A stretch of DNA of 64,000 nucleotides from CAADGN01 sp035443945 (GTDB lineage Bacteria; Planctomycetota; Phycisphaerae; Phycisphaerales; UBA1924): NCBI GenBank assembly GCA_035443945.1, contig DAOMNQ010000004.1, forward strand, positions 14,044 through 78,043, in the 5' to 3' direction. A program made the position numbers and the translations under genes. Below are positions 24,167 through 33,087 of the stretch, in pieces; position 1 is the stretch's first letter, and every line of letters starts with the position of its first letter. The notes under the pieces were generated by a model. The model did not search any database. It saw only the letters and a program-made list of their open reading frames with translations, and had not been told where the DNA came from.

Positions 24167-26969
24167 TCTGGTTGGGCGTGTTCGCCCATGCCGAGACCGT
24201 GCCGGCCTCGATCGACCCGCGCACCGACGCCGGCGCGCCGTCGGCAGCAAGCCATGCGATCGTCCGATGAAGCAGGTACATCCCCGCCGGGCCGGCGTGG
24301 TCGAGCGTGGACACCACCAAGAGGCCTGCCCCAACTCTCGCGGCGAGGACCTGGTCGAACGGCTCCGGCCCGCCACGATCGTGCGTGAACACCAGACGGA
24401 CGATCGGCTCGACACTCTCGTCCAGGCCAAGGCGCGCCGTCGGCACGGCGCGGCAGACCCGGCGATTCAGGTCGTGGAGCAAACAGTCCGAGATCCACTC
24501 GCCGTCGCCCGGCGCGAGGAGTCCGCCCGGCCGACTATCGATGACGAGCGGGATCTGGCCGTAGAGATTGACCGGCTCGTTCGGCGGCGAGCCGGCGGCC
24601 TTCGAGACGAGCAAGAGCACACGCCCGCCGGACTCCATCGCGCGAACGACCTCCGGCGTGAGCCGATGTGCGACCAGCACGCTCCACCCACCCGAGCCGA
24701 CCCGAGCCGGCGCGACAGGCTCGGCATCGGGCAAGAGGGCCGCCGTGTCCGGCAGCGCGGGCCGCCACGACCGGCACGGGAGCGCCCACCCGCTGCTGTA
24801 CGCCCGCTCCTCGAACGCCGGCTCTCGCTCGGCATCGGTGAACGGCAGCCCGTGGAGCCGGGCCACGCCGCGCGGCAATGGCGGCGACTCCGGAATCACC
24901 CACAGATCCCATCCGTTCGACTCCATGCCCTCGGACTCGGCGCGGATCGAGAGCCGCGTCGGCTTGTCGACCGTCGGCACAGGCACATCGACCGACGCGA
25001 ACGCCACCTCGGCCCGTGCGACCCGCATCCGCACCGTGGAGACCGCCTGCTCTTCATGATCCTCGTCGAGGGAGGTGATCCGGAGGTCCGAATCCAGATC
25101 GCGGTCGGAGAAGTTGCTGATGCCCGCCTCGAGCCGCAGCGTCGCGCCGGAAGTCACCCCCGTCATCCGGTCGGGCGTGCGCAGCAGCAGCGCGGCGTCC
25201 TCGAGCCAGGGTCGCGTCTGTCCCGGCGCGAACCGCCAGCGTCCGAGGTCGTCCTCGAAACCGCACTGGCAGACCGGCACGTCGCGCAGGTGGTTCATCA
25301 CCCAGCCCGCGTGCGACGGATCCTCGCGGAAGACCTCCGACTGCCACTTGCGGAGCAGCAGATTGAAGCGGTCGCCGGTGCGCCGCAGCACGGCGGCCGC
25401 GTCGATGCCGAACCGCTGGCTCGTGCGCCGCTCGAACTCGGCGAAGCGGTCGAGTTGTTTCGGCAACCACCATGGGCGTGACGCCCCGACCTCCGCCAGC
25501 AGCCCCGCCGTATCCGGCCACGACGTGCCGATGATCGTCTCGCCCATCACAAACGGCCTCGGCTGCATCTGGCCGAGCGCGGCGCGCAGGTCGTCGAAGT
25601 ACGCGCCCCAGCGGCCGGGATTGTCGTAGGTGTGCTCGTCGTGCAGGTCGGTCAGCGATCCGTCGCTCCAGTTGAGGAATCCGGTTTGTACCTGGAGCAA
25701 CCGCCCGGGCAGTTCGGCGCGGGCCGTCTCCCACCACCACGCCGCAAGAGCGGGATGAAACCGCTCGTGCTCGCAGGTCGCGCTCACGATCACGACCGAC
25801 GGGTGGCGCCGGTCCCGCCGCATGAAGGCCGCGAGCAGCCGGCGGTACTCCGGGAGCAGCCGCTCGTGCATGTCGGCCTTCCAGACCGGGTGGATCTGCC
25901 AGAGCATCATCCCCGTCTCGTCCGCGATGTCGTAGAACAAGCGCGGGGCGTACCACATGCACATGCACACGGCGTTGAAGCCCATCTCGCGCAGCCGCGC
26001 GAAACGCTCGCGCACCTCGTCGGGATCCGGTGCGGGCGTGAGGTGCTTCGGCTCATGCCCCCAGTCGAGCACGCCGCGGATCAGCAGCGGGTGGCCGTTG
26101 AGGAGAACTCGCGTATTGCCCGGTCCGCCCGTCTCGATTTCGCGAAAGGCGAACCGAACGCGGTCAAGGTCCGGCGGGCCGGGTGTCCGTCCCCGAACAA
26201 GCGCGACGGCCTCGCCGAGTTGGGGATCGGCGGGCGACCATCGAACAACGCGAGCCACGCGCACGCTCGCCTCAACCGTCTCCTGCTCCGGGTCGAACCG
26301 GACCTCCCTCTCGATGGCCTCGCCCGTGCCCGGCGCACGTACCCGGAACACCACCCGTCCCCTATCGTGCCCCGGTTCGAGATCGACACGCAGCCGGACC
26401 TCACCGGACGCCGGATCCGCGAACACCGCCAGCCCGTCCGGCCGGATCGCGGGCGGCCCTGTCTGCCGGACCGACACGCCACCCCAGATGCCCCCGTGCT
26501 GGAGGCTGATGACGTCGTGGAAGCCCTTGGTGATGTGGCCGATCCACGGCTGCTCCCCGACCCGCTCTGGCCGACTGCCGACCACTTGATCCACGCGGCA
26601 GACGATCTCGACCCGCTCGCTCCCCCCGAGGGCATCGGTGATGTCGAACTGGAAGGGCAGATAGTCCCCCGAGTGCGAGCCGACCTCGACGCCGTTCAGC
26701 CAGACGCGGCAGTCCGTGGCGACGGCCTCGAACCGCAGCCGCACGCGCCGACCGGGCGCGAGCCATCGCGCCGGCAGTCGCGCACGTCGGCGGTACCACG
26801 CGACGCCGGTCGTGGCCTCACCGAGCGCGACCTGCCAGGGTTCGTCCGTTCTGGTCGAGACCCAGCCCTCGCGCGGCGGCACTTCCCACCATCGCTCCCG
26901 TAGGCCGGCATCGTCGGGGTCGTGACGAACGGACCATCGGCGCAACAGGTCGAGAGAGTCGGCGGGCAT
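24156..26969 (-). CDS. Glycoside hydrolase family 2 protein
   Basis: A 937-residue protein with the GH2 order: jelly-roll sugar-binding domain (about 30-190, with RLRFEAVATDCRVWLNGVEV), Ig-like domain (about 190-300), TIM-barrel catalytic domain from about 310 (LLIRGVLDWGHEPKHL, MGFNAVCMCMWYAPRLFYD), and further beta domains. The nucleophile is probably the Glu of FVMGETIIG; the acid/base is probably Glu in VSATCEHE, where the usual Asn-Glu pair reads Cys-Glu. No signal peptide, so cytoplasmic. Beta-galactosidase, glucuronidase or mannosidase activity cannot be chosen. It ends inside a dispersed repeat. A TACAGT hexamer lies 7 nt before the ATG. Confidence 0.87.
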   Translation of the reverse strand: MPADSLDLLRRWSVRHDPDDAGLRERWWEVPPREGWVSTRTDEPWQVALGEATTGVAWYRRRARLPARWLAPGRRVRLRFEAVATDCRVWLNGVEVGSHSGDYLPFQFDITDALGGSERVEIVCRVDQVVGSRPERVGEQPWIGHITKGFHDVISLQHGGIWGGVSVRQTGPPAIRPDGLAVFADPASGEVRLRVDLEPGHDRGRVVFRVRAPGTGEAIEREVRFDPEQETVEASVRVARVVRWSPADPQLGEAVALVRGRTPGPPDLDRVRFAFREIETGGPGNTRVLLNGHPLLIRGVLDWGHEPKHLTPAPDPDEVRERFARLREMGFNAVCMCMWYAPRLFYDIADETGMMLWQIHPVWKADMHERLLPEYRRLLAAFMRRDRRHPSVVIVSATCEHERFHPALAAWWWETARAELPGRLLQVQTGFLNWSDGSLTDLHDEHTYDNPGRWGAYFDDLRAALGQMQPRPFVMGETIIGTSWPDTAGLLAEVGASRPWWLPKQLDRFAEFERRTSQRFGIDAAAVLRRTGDRFNLLLRKWQSEVFREDPSHAGWVMNHLRDVPVCQCGFEDDLGRWRFAPGQTRPWLEDAALLLRTPDRMTGVTSGATLRLEAGISNFSDRDLDSDLRITSLDEDHEEQAVSTVRMRVARAEVAFASVDVPVPTVDKPTRLSIRAESEGMESNGWDLWVIPESPPLPRGVARLHGLPFTDAEREPAFEERAYSSGWALPCRSWRPALPDTAALLPDAEPVAPARVGSGGWSVLVAHRLTPEVVRAMESGGRVLLLVSKAAGSPPNEPVNLYGQIPLVIDSRPGGLLAPGDGEWISDCLLHDLNRRVCRAVPTARLGLDESVEPIVRLVFTHDRGGPEPFDQVLAARVGAGLLVVSTLDHAGPAGMYLLHRTIAWLAADGAPASVRGSIEAGTVSAWANTPNQTQP

Positions 26970-26976
26970 GGGGCGA

Positions 26977-26982
26977 ACTGTA
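26977..26982 (-). promoter_or_regulatory. -10-like hexamer for the GH2 gene (leaderless type)
   Basis: On the minus strand TACAGT lies 7 nt before the ATG of the GH2 gene, with no Shine-Dalgarno between them. The BtpA-like gene upstream on the same strand ends only 18 nt further away, so the GH2 gene may have this promoter in addition to read-through. Confidence 0.4.
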
Positions 26983-26999
26983 GCGTCGGGCGTCGCGGC

Positions 27000-27812
27000 C
27001 TACTCCGCGCGGGCACGGCGCGCCGCCTCGACCATCGCCCGGCACCGGTCCGCATCGGGCGGATTCGACCAGATGCCCTCGCGCTTGATCCACGAGCCGA
27101 CGATCACGGCGCCCGCGTGCTGGTACAGCGCGGCGAGCGACTCGGGCGTCGCGCCGGACCCCACCCACACCGGAAGCCGCGTCGCGCCCCTGGCCTCGGC
27201 AAGGTCGCCCGGCGCGACCGCCTCGCCCGTGAACCGACCCGTGACGACCAACCCATCCGCCCCGAAAAACTCCGTCGTGTGGCATGCCTCCGCCAGCGAC
27301 ACATCCGCCGTGATGGCGTGGGATGCGTGCTTCTTCTTCACGTCGCACATGACAGCGATCGCCTCCGCGCCGATCGAACGCCTGTACCGAAGCAGCGGCC
27401 CTGCCGCCGCCTCCGGAAGCAGGCCCTCGTCTGCAACGTGCGCAAAGACGAAGTTCTCGCAGCGGATGAACCGCGCCCCCGCCGCGAGTGCGACCGCCAG
27501 CGCCTCGCGTTCGCCACCCGAGAGCACCTGCACGCCGAGCGGCAGGTCCGTGGCGTCCGCGACCTCGAGGGCGATGCGGGTCATCGCGGCCGTGACCTCC
27601 GGTCCATGCCGACCGTGCACGTACGGGCGGTCGTGCATGTTCTCGATGATGATGCCGTCGAACCCGGCCTCCGCGAGCAGACTTGCCTCGCCCGCCGCCT
27701 GCACCGCCAGCATCTCGACCGAAGTCTCGTTGAACGGCGTCCCCGGCAGCGCGCCGACGTGGACCATCCCGATGAGCGCCTTCGGCCGCAGCGGCCACCA
27801 GCCGTTTGCCAT
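27000..27812 (-). CDS. BtpA/SgcQ-family TIM-barrel protein
   Basis: A 270-residue cytoplasmic protein of the BtpA/SgcQ family. Typical segments are LIGMVHVGALPGTP at the N-terminus, AGFDGIIIENMHDRPY, and the C-terminal VWVGSGATPESLAALYQHAGAVIVGSWIK, which resembles the phosphate-binding end of a TIM barrel. BtpA was named for a role in photosystem I stability in cyanobacteria, while SgcQ lies in sugar operons; the reaction is not known. GGAGGGACC precedes the ATG. It is 30 nt upstream of the GH2 gene on the same strand, so co-transcription and a sugar-related role are plausible. Confidence 0.85.
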   Translation of the reverse strand: MANGWWPLRPKALIGMVHVGALPGTPFNETSVEMLAVQAAGEASLLAEAGFDGIIIENMHDRPYVHGRHGPEVTAAMTRIALEVADATDLPLGVQVLSGGEREALAVALAAGARFIRCENFVFAHVADEGLLPEAAAGPLLRYRRSIGAEAIAVMCDVKKKHASHAITADVSLAEACHTTEFFGADGLVVTGRFTGEAVAPGDLAEARGATRLPVWVGSGATPESLAALYQHAGAVIVGSWIKREGIWSNPPDADRCRAMVEAARRARAE

Positions 27813-27874
27813 CCCCGGTCCCTCCGATGGACGCCCCGCGAGCGTGCGGGAAGTCTATGCAGCCCTTCGCGTGT

Positions 27875-27880
27875 TACACT
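27875..27880 (+). promoter_or_regulatory. -10-like hexamer for the HD-domain gene (leaderless type)
   Basis: TACACT lies 6 nt before the ATG of the HD-domain gene, with CCCTCC and no Shine-Dalgarno between. Confidence 0.45.
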
Positions 27881-27886
27881 CCCTCC

Positions 27887-28465
27887 ATGACGCCCGCCGA
27901 GGCCCGCGCCCTGCTGCATGAGTGGACGCAGTCCCCTTCGCTCCGCACCCACATGGAGTGCGTCGCAGCGTGCATGGCCGCGTACGCCCGCCTGCTCGAC
28001 CCCCGCGACGAGGAACGATGGACCGTCACGGGCCTGCTGCACGACTTCGACTACGAACGCCACCCGACGAAGGAGGAGCATCCGTTCGTCGGCGTGCGAC
28101 ACCTCGAATCGCTCGGCGTCGATGGGGAGGTCCGCGACGCGATCCTCGGGCATGCCGAGTACTCGGGCGTGCCGAGGCGGACCCCCATGGCTCGTGCCCT
28201 CTTTGCCGTTGACGAACTGGCAGGATTCCTCGTGGCGTGCGCGAAGGTGAGGCCGGACGGCTTCGCCAGCCTGGAGCCCAGGAGCGTCCGCAAGAAACTG
28301 AAGGACAGAGCCTTCGCCGCCGCCGTCAACCGCGACGACGTCCGCATCGGCTTCGAGGAGCTCAGCCCTCTTCTGCCCGAGGGATTCGACGAATCAACCC
28401 ACTATCAGACGTGCATCGAGGCGATCCGGACACGCGTGCCGGAGTTCTCCGCCTCGACCGCGTAA
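27887..28465 (+). CDS. HD-domain metal-dependent phosphohydrolase-like protein
   Basis: A 192-residue soluble protein. The HD-fold metal site is visible as His in RTHMECV, the HD pair in TGLLHDFDYERHP, His in the ILGHAEYSG segment and Asp in FAVDELAGF. Small bacterial HD proteins of this type (HDIG, annotated as hydrolases) act on nucleotides or phosphoesters; substrate unknown. The ATG was chosen because the family begins about here and a TACACT hexamer is 6 nt upstream. The M61 peptidase follows 14 nt downstream with its own Shine-Dalgarno, so the two may be co-transcribed. Confidence 0.82.
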   Translation: MTPAEARALLHEWTQSPSLRTHMECVAACMAAYARLLDPRDEERWTVTGLLHDFDYERHPTKEEHPFVGVRHLESLGVDGEVRDAILGHAEYSGVPRRTPMARALFAVDELAGFLVACAKVRPDGFASLEPRSVRKKLKDRAFAAAVNRDDVRIGFEELSPLLPEGFDESTHYQTCIEAIRTRVPEFSASTA

Positions 28466-28479
28466 CCCGGAGGAACGTG

Positions 28480-30405
28480 ATGCGACATGGGCCGACGATG
28501 ATGATGGCCGTGCTCCTGCACACGAGTTTGTGGCTCGCGGGGTGCGCCACCGCCCAGCCGATCGGGGCCGACGATGCCGGAGCATGGGCCGAGCGCGTGC
28601 GCACGGAGTACGTCGTTTCGCTCGCCCAAGCCCATGCCCAGTCGGTGGAGATCACGGTCATCCTCGACCGCGTTGACTCCCCGACGCTCGACCTCCACCT
28701 GCCCGTCTGGCGGCCGGGTCGCTACGCGGTCAACGACCATGCCGGAACGGTGCGCCGCGTGCGGGCGGAGGACAGCCGGAATCGCCCGCTCGAGATCGAG
28801 AAGACCGCGAAGTCGACATGGCGAGTGAGGACCGCCGGGGCAGAGACCGTCCGTGTTCACTACGACCTGTACGCCAACTCGCTCGCCGACCGCACGCGCC
28901 ACGCCGACGACACCCACGCCTTTCTGAGCGGGTCGTCGGTCTTCATGTACGCGGAGGAGCGGCGTGCGGAGCCGGTTCGCGTGACCATCGACGCGCCGGA
29001 CGGCTGGCGCGTCGCCACCGGCCTCGACCCCGACCCACACCTCGACCGCTCGTGGATCGCCCGCGACTACGACGTGCTCGTGGACTCGCCGATCGAAGTC
29101 GGCCTGCACCACATGGTCGAGTTTGACGTGGACGGCGTGCCGCACGAGATCGTCATCTGGGGCCGGTGCGAACCCGCGACCGACAAACTCCGCGACGACT
29201 TCGCGAAGATCGTCGCCACGCAGCGCGACATCTTCGGGGACCTGCCCTACGGCCGCTACGTGTTCCTCATCCACGCCTACCCCGGCGGCAGCGGCGGCAC
29301 CGAGCACCTGAACTCGACCATCATGCAGACGACGCCCGCGGCCGTGGAGGGAGGTGATTCGTACCGTCGGCTGCTGGGCCTGGCGTCGCACGAGTTCTTC
29401 CACACCTGGAACGTGAAGCGGCTCCGGCCCGCCGGCCTGGTGCCCTACGACTACCTGCGCGAGAACTACACGGACCTGCTCTGGGTCGCCGAGGGAACGA
29501 CGGTCTACTACACCGACGTGACGCTTGTTCGTGCGGGCTTGGTCAAGCCGGACGACTACCTGCGCGACATGGCCGGGCGCGCGGCGAGCGAGCGGGCACG
29601 CCCCGGGATCGGCGTCCAGAGCCTGGCCGAGTCGTCCTTCGACGCGTGGATCAAGTTCAACCGCTCGACGCCGGACTCGGTGAACGCGACGGTCTCGTTC
29701 TACTCGAAGGGGTCGCTCGTCAGCCTGATGCTCGACATGGAGGTCCGGCGGTTGACGAACAACGCGGCCTCGCTCGACGGCGTGATGGCCGACCTGTACC
29801 GGCGCCACACCGTCGAGTCCGGCGGTTTCACGACCGGGGACATGCTCGCCTCGCTCGAACGGCACACGGGGACGAGTTTCGACGAGTTCTTCGAGCGGTA
29901 CGTCTCGGGGGTCGAGCCGCTCGACCTCGAGGCCGCTTACGCCGTCGCGGGCCTGACACTCGAACCACGCAAGCCGCGCGAGGATGACCCGAGGTCGTAC
30001 CTCGGGCTTGACCTGCGCCAGGAGGGCGACTTCGCCGTGGTCGCCGCGGCCCGCGCCGACGGGCCGGGCTACGCCGCCGGGCTGATCGCGGGAGACCAGA
30101 TCGTCGCGCTCGACGGAATGCGTCTGCGTGCCGCCGATCTCGACCGACGGCTGCGCCGGATTGATCCGGGGCAGGACGTGCTTGTCACCTTTATCCGCCG
30201 CGACGAACTCCGGGAGACGCGCTTCAAGGCCGCGGCGCCGAAGCCGAGCGGGTACACGCTCACGCGTGTCAAGGAGCCGACGGACCTCCAGGTCGCCGTG
30301 TACGAATCGTGGCTGGGCCAGAAATGGCCGGGACGATCAGCGGACAGGGCGCCTTCGTCCGGTCCGGTCGAGGCCGACGATCCGCACGCGGAATCCGGTT
30401 CGTAG
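28480..30405 (+). CDS. M61 glycyl aminopeptidase-family lipoprotein with PDZ domain
   Basis: A 641-residue zinc peptidase of the M61 family. The N-terminus has a lipoprotein signal ending in the lipobox LAGC (Cys21), so it is membrane-anchored. The N-terminal beta domain covers about 40-230. The zinc site is His304-Glu305-Phe-Phe-His308 in SHEFFHTWNVKRLRP, and the third ligand is in WVAEGTTVYY. A PDZ domain (about 505-590, with YLGLDL and DGPGYAAGLIAGDQIVALDG) follows, as in most bacterial members. GGAGG lies 6 nt before the ATG. The physiological substrate of this family is poorly known; the characterised member prefers N-terminal Gly or Ala. Confidence 0.9.
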   Translation: MRHGPTMMMAVLLHTSLWLAGCATAQPIGADDAGAWAERVRTEYVVSLAQAHAQSVEITVILDRVDSPTLDLHLPVWRPGRYAVNDHAGTVRRVRAEDSRNRPLEIEKTAKSTWRVRTAGAETVRVHYDLYANSLADRTRHADDTHAFLSGSSVFMYAEERRAEPVRVTIDAPDGWRVATGLDPDPHLDRSWIARDYDVLVDSPIEVGLHHMVEFDVDGVPHEIVIWGRCEPATDKLRDDFAKIVATQRDIFGDLPYGRYVFLIHAYPGGSGGTEHLNSTIMQTTPAAVEGGDSYRRLLGLASHEFFHTWNVKRLRPAGLVPYDYLRENYTDLLWVAEGTTVYYTDVTLVRAGLVKPDDYLRDMAGRAASERARPGIGVQSLAESSFDAWIKFNRSTPDSVNATVSFYSKGSLVSLMLDMEVRRLTNNAASLDGVMADLYRRHTVESGGFTTGDMLASLERHTGTSFDEFFERYVSGVEPLDLEAAYAVAGLTLEPRKPREDDPRSYLGLDLRQEGDFAVVAAARADGPGYAAGLIAGDQIVALDGMRLRAADLDRRLRRIDPGQDVLVTFIRRDELRETRFKAAAPKPSGYTLTRVKEPTDLQVAVYESWLGQKWPGRSADRAPSSGPVEADDPHAESGS

Positions 30406-30411
30406 CCAGGC

Positions 30412-31773
30412 TCAGGCCTTCACGATCCGCGCCCGGGACGGACGCGCCCGCGACATGGCGTCGCGGGTGTCCACCACCAGGCGCGCGTGATCGGCCACCA
30501 TCTGCCAGTCGATTGCGTCGTGGTGCGTGACCACGAGCACGCAGTCGGCGCGGGCGAGCCGCTCCGGCGTCAGCGGCTCCGACGCCATCTCGAACCGGTA
30601 CCGCCGCATCCGCGGGAACACCGGCACGTGCGGGTCGTGGTAGGACACGCGGGCGCCCCGGTCCGACAGCAGCCTGATGATCTCTGCCGCTGGCGTCTCG
30701 CGTACGTCGTCCACATTCGGCTTGTATGCGAGGCCGAGCACGAGCACGTCCGCGCCGCGCAACTCCCGTCCATCGTCGCGCAAGGCGGCCTCGGTGTGCT
30801 CGACGACGCGCTCCGGCATCCGGCTGTTGACCTCGCCCGCAAGTTCGATGAATCGCGTGCGCTCGCCGACCTGCCGCGCCTTCCACGCGAGGTAGAACGG
30901 GTCGATCGGGATGCAGTGCCCTCCCAGCCCCGGACCCGGGTAGAACGGCTGGAAGCCGAAGGGCTTGGTGGCCGCGGCGCGAACGACCTGCCACACGTCG
31001 ATCCCCATCGCCGCCAGAACGGGCTTGAGTTCGTTCACGAGGGCGATGTTGACGGCGCGGTAGACGTTTTCCAGCAGTTTCGCGGCCTCGGCTACCTCGG
31101 CGGACTCCACGGGAATGACCCGCTCCAGCGCGACCGAGTAGAGCGCGACCCCCACGGCCGTCGAAACCGGATCGACGCCACCGACAAGCCGGGGAATCGT
31201 CCGCGTCGAGTGCGTCGCGCTTCCCGGGTCTTCGCGTTCGGGGCTGAAGGTGAGGAACCAGTCCCACCCGCACTCGAGGCCTCGTTGCTTCGCCGTCCGC
31301 TCGATGATCGGCAGGCAGACCTCGCGCGTCGTGCCGGGGTAACTCGTCGATTCGAGGCTCACCAGCGTCCCAGCCCGAACGCACGTCGCCGCCAACTCCG
31401 TTGACCGCTCTACGAACGACAGGTCCGGCTCCCGCCCCGGCCCGAGCGGCGTGGGCACGCACAGCACGATCGCATCCACCCCCGCAATAACGGCCGCGTC
31501 ATCGGTCGCCTCGAAACGCTCCGACACAGCCAGGTCGCGCACGAAGCCCTCGCCGAGGTGCTTCAGATACGCCTCCCCCCGCCGCAGCATGGCGATCTTG
31601 GCCGCATCCACGTCGAACCCGACGACGCGAAAGCCCGCGTCGTGCATCGCCCGCACGAGCGGCAGTCCGACGTACCCAAGCCCCACGACGGCGACCGTCG
31701 CGGACCGATCGTTGAACCGGCCGATGGTCGAGCGTGCGTGCGGTGGGAGCGTGTTGTCCGGCTCGGCCGTCAT
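30412..31773 (-). CDS. Nucleotide-sugar 6-dehydrogenase (WbpA/WecC type)
   Basis: NAD-dependent four-electron oxidation of a UDP-sugar to a UDP-uronic acid for surface polysaccharide. The 453 residues have the Rossmann start VAVVGLGYVGLPLV, the middle VNIALVNELKPVLAAMGIDVWQV segment, the catalytic Cys in GLGGHCIPIDPFYLAWKAR, and the C-terminal domain (ADVLVLGLAYKPNVDDVRETPA). YPGPGLGGHCIPIDP is the form seen in UDP-GlcNAc or UDP-ManNAc dehydrogenases rather than UDP-glucose dehydrogenases. No glycosyltransferases lie nearby, so the pathway is not defined here. It is divergent from guanine deaminase. Confidence 0.9.
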   Translation of the reverse strand: MTAEPDNTLPPHARSTIGRFNDRSATVAVVGLGYVGLPLVRAMHDAGFRVVGFDVDAAKIAMLRRGEAYLKHLGEGFVRDLAVSERFEATDDAAVIAGVDAIVLCVPTPLGPGREPDLSFVERSTELAATCVRAGTLVSLESTSYPGTTREVCLPIIERTAKQRGLECGWDWFLTFSPEREDPGSATHSTRTIPRLVGGVDPVSTAVGVALYSVALERVIPVESAEVAEAAKLLENVYRAVNIALVNELKPVLAAMGIDVWQVVRAAATKPFGFQPFYPGPGLGGHCIPIDPFYLAWKARQVGERTRFIELAGEVNSRMPERVVEHTEAALRDDGRELRGADVLVLGLAYKPNVDDVRETPAAEIIRLLSDRGARVSYHDPHVPVFPRMRRYRFEMASEPLTPERLARADCVLVVTHHDAIDWQMVADHARLVVDTRDAMSRARPSRARIVKA

Positions 31774-31800
31774 GAATGGAGGCGTCCCCGAGGCGAGTGC

Positions 31801-31806
31801 TACCGT
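31801..31806 (+). promoter_or_regulatory. -10-like hexamer upstream of guaD
   Basis: TACCGT lies 50 nt before the guaD start in the divergent region. If used, it gives a leader of about 43 nt. Confidence 0.25.
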
Positions 31807-31856
31807 TGGGCCGCCGCACTGTACCCCGCGGAAGTGGCGGACGCGAGAACGGCCCG

Positions 31857-33083
31857 ATGCTCATTGCAGGAACGCTGCTGCTGCCTGACGATCGCGTGGG
31901 TGGGTCGGGCGTCCGCCTGGCAACCGGCACCGTGCTCGTCCGAGACGGCCTCATCGTGGCCGTGCGCGAGGGCGTCTCGGCCGACAAACCGGATCTCGGC
32001 GGCGACGACGCCCTCATTCTGCCCGGCTTCATCGACGCCCACCTGCATCTGCCGCAGTTCGATTCGATCGGCGCGGACGGCATGGACCTGCTCCGGTGGC
32101 TCGACCGCGTGATCTACCCCGCCGAGGCCCGGTGGGCCGATCCGGACTTCGCCGGCGCGATGTCGCAGCGGGCCTGCCGACAGTTGGCCTCTTTCGGCAC
32201 GACCGGCATCGCCGCGTATCTGACCGTGCATCACGAAGGCTCGCTTGCGGCCGCCCGCGCTGTCGAGTCCTTCGGGCTGCGGTCGATCCTCGGCCAGACG
32301 CTCACCGACCGCGAGGCCCCGCAGGAACTCACCCGCCCGCCGCTGCAACTCCTGGCCGAGACGGAGGCTTTCCTCGACTCGCTCCGCGGGAACCCGCGCA
32401 TCCAAGGTGCCGTGACGCCACGCTTCGCGGTCGCCTGCACACCCGAACTGCTGGCGGGCGCTGGCGCGCTGGCGAGGCGGAAGGGCGCCCCCGTCCAGAC
32501 GCACCTCGCGGAAACCGAGGCCGAGTGCAGACGGGTCGAGGAACTCTTCAACGGCACGCCCTACACCGACATCTACGAGCGAGCCGGCCTGCTCGGCGAG
32601 CGGACGATCCTCGGCCACGGCATCTGGCTCGATGCGGCGCAGCGCGCCACGCTGGCGCGCACCCGAAGCGTCATCGCCCACTGCCCCACCGCCAACACCT
32701 TCCTCCGCGCGGGCAGCATGGACCGCGCCGCACTGCGGCGCGACGGCGTGCGCCTCGCCCTCGGCAGCGACGTTGCGGGCGGACCGGACCGCTCCATGGT
32801 TCGCGTGGCCCGCGCTATGATCGAAACCGCGAAAGCACGCGGCGACACCCCTCCCACCGCCGCGGACTGCTGGCGGCAGATCACGACGGGCAACGCGGAT
32901 GCCCTCGGGTGGGGGGACACCGGCCGCATCGCGCCGACGGCGTGGGCCGATCTCGTCGTCGCCGCGCCCGACGTGCCGTGGCGCGACGCGCCCGATCCGC
33001 TCGCCCGGCTGCTCTACGCCTGGGACGACCGCTGGATCACCGCCACCCTCGCGGCGGGAAAGATCGTCCACCAACGCGCCTGA
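31857..33083 (+). CDS. guaD: Guanine deaminase
   Basis: Amidohydrolase that converts guanine to xanthine and ammonia in purine catabolism. The 408 residues carry PGFIDAHLHLPQFDSIGADG (metal HxH and the guanine-site sequence), EWL-type LLRWLDRVIYPAE, TPRFAVACTPELL, QTHLAETEAE (His), LGHGIWL (His) and GSDVAGG (catalytic Asp). The ATG was chosen because the earlier in-frame ATG at 31776 would add 27 unconserved residues and nearly touches the divergent dehydrogenase start. No Shine-Dalgarno is clear. No xanthine dehydrogenase genes are in the window. A chlorohydrolase-like alternative is less likely given the PQFDxIGADG segment. Confidence 0.9.
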   Translation: MLIAGTLLLPDDRVGGSGVRLATGTVLVRDGLIVAVREGVSADKPDLGGDDALILPGFIDAHLHLPQFDSIGADGMDLLRWLDRVIYPAEARWADPDFAGAMSQRACRQLASFGTTGIAAYLTVHHEGSLAAARAVESFGLRSILGQTLTDREAPQELTRPPLQLLAETEAFLDSLRGNPRIQGAVTPRFAVACTPELLAGAGALARRKGAPVQTHLAETEAECRRVEELFNGTPYTDIYERAGLLGERTILGHGIWLDAAQRATLARTRSVIAHCPTANTFLRAGSMDRAALRRDGVRLALGSDVAGGPDRSMVRVARAMIETAKARGDTPPTAADCWRQITTGNADALGWGDTGRIAPTAWADLVVAAPDVPWRDAPDPLARLLYAWDDRWITATLAAGKIVHQRA

Positions 33084-33087
33084 CCAC

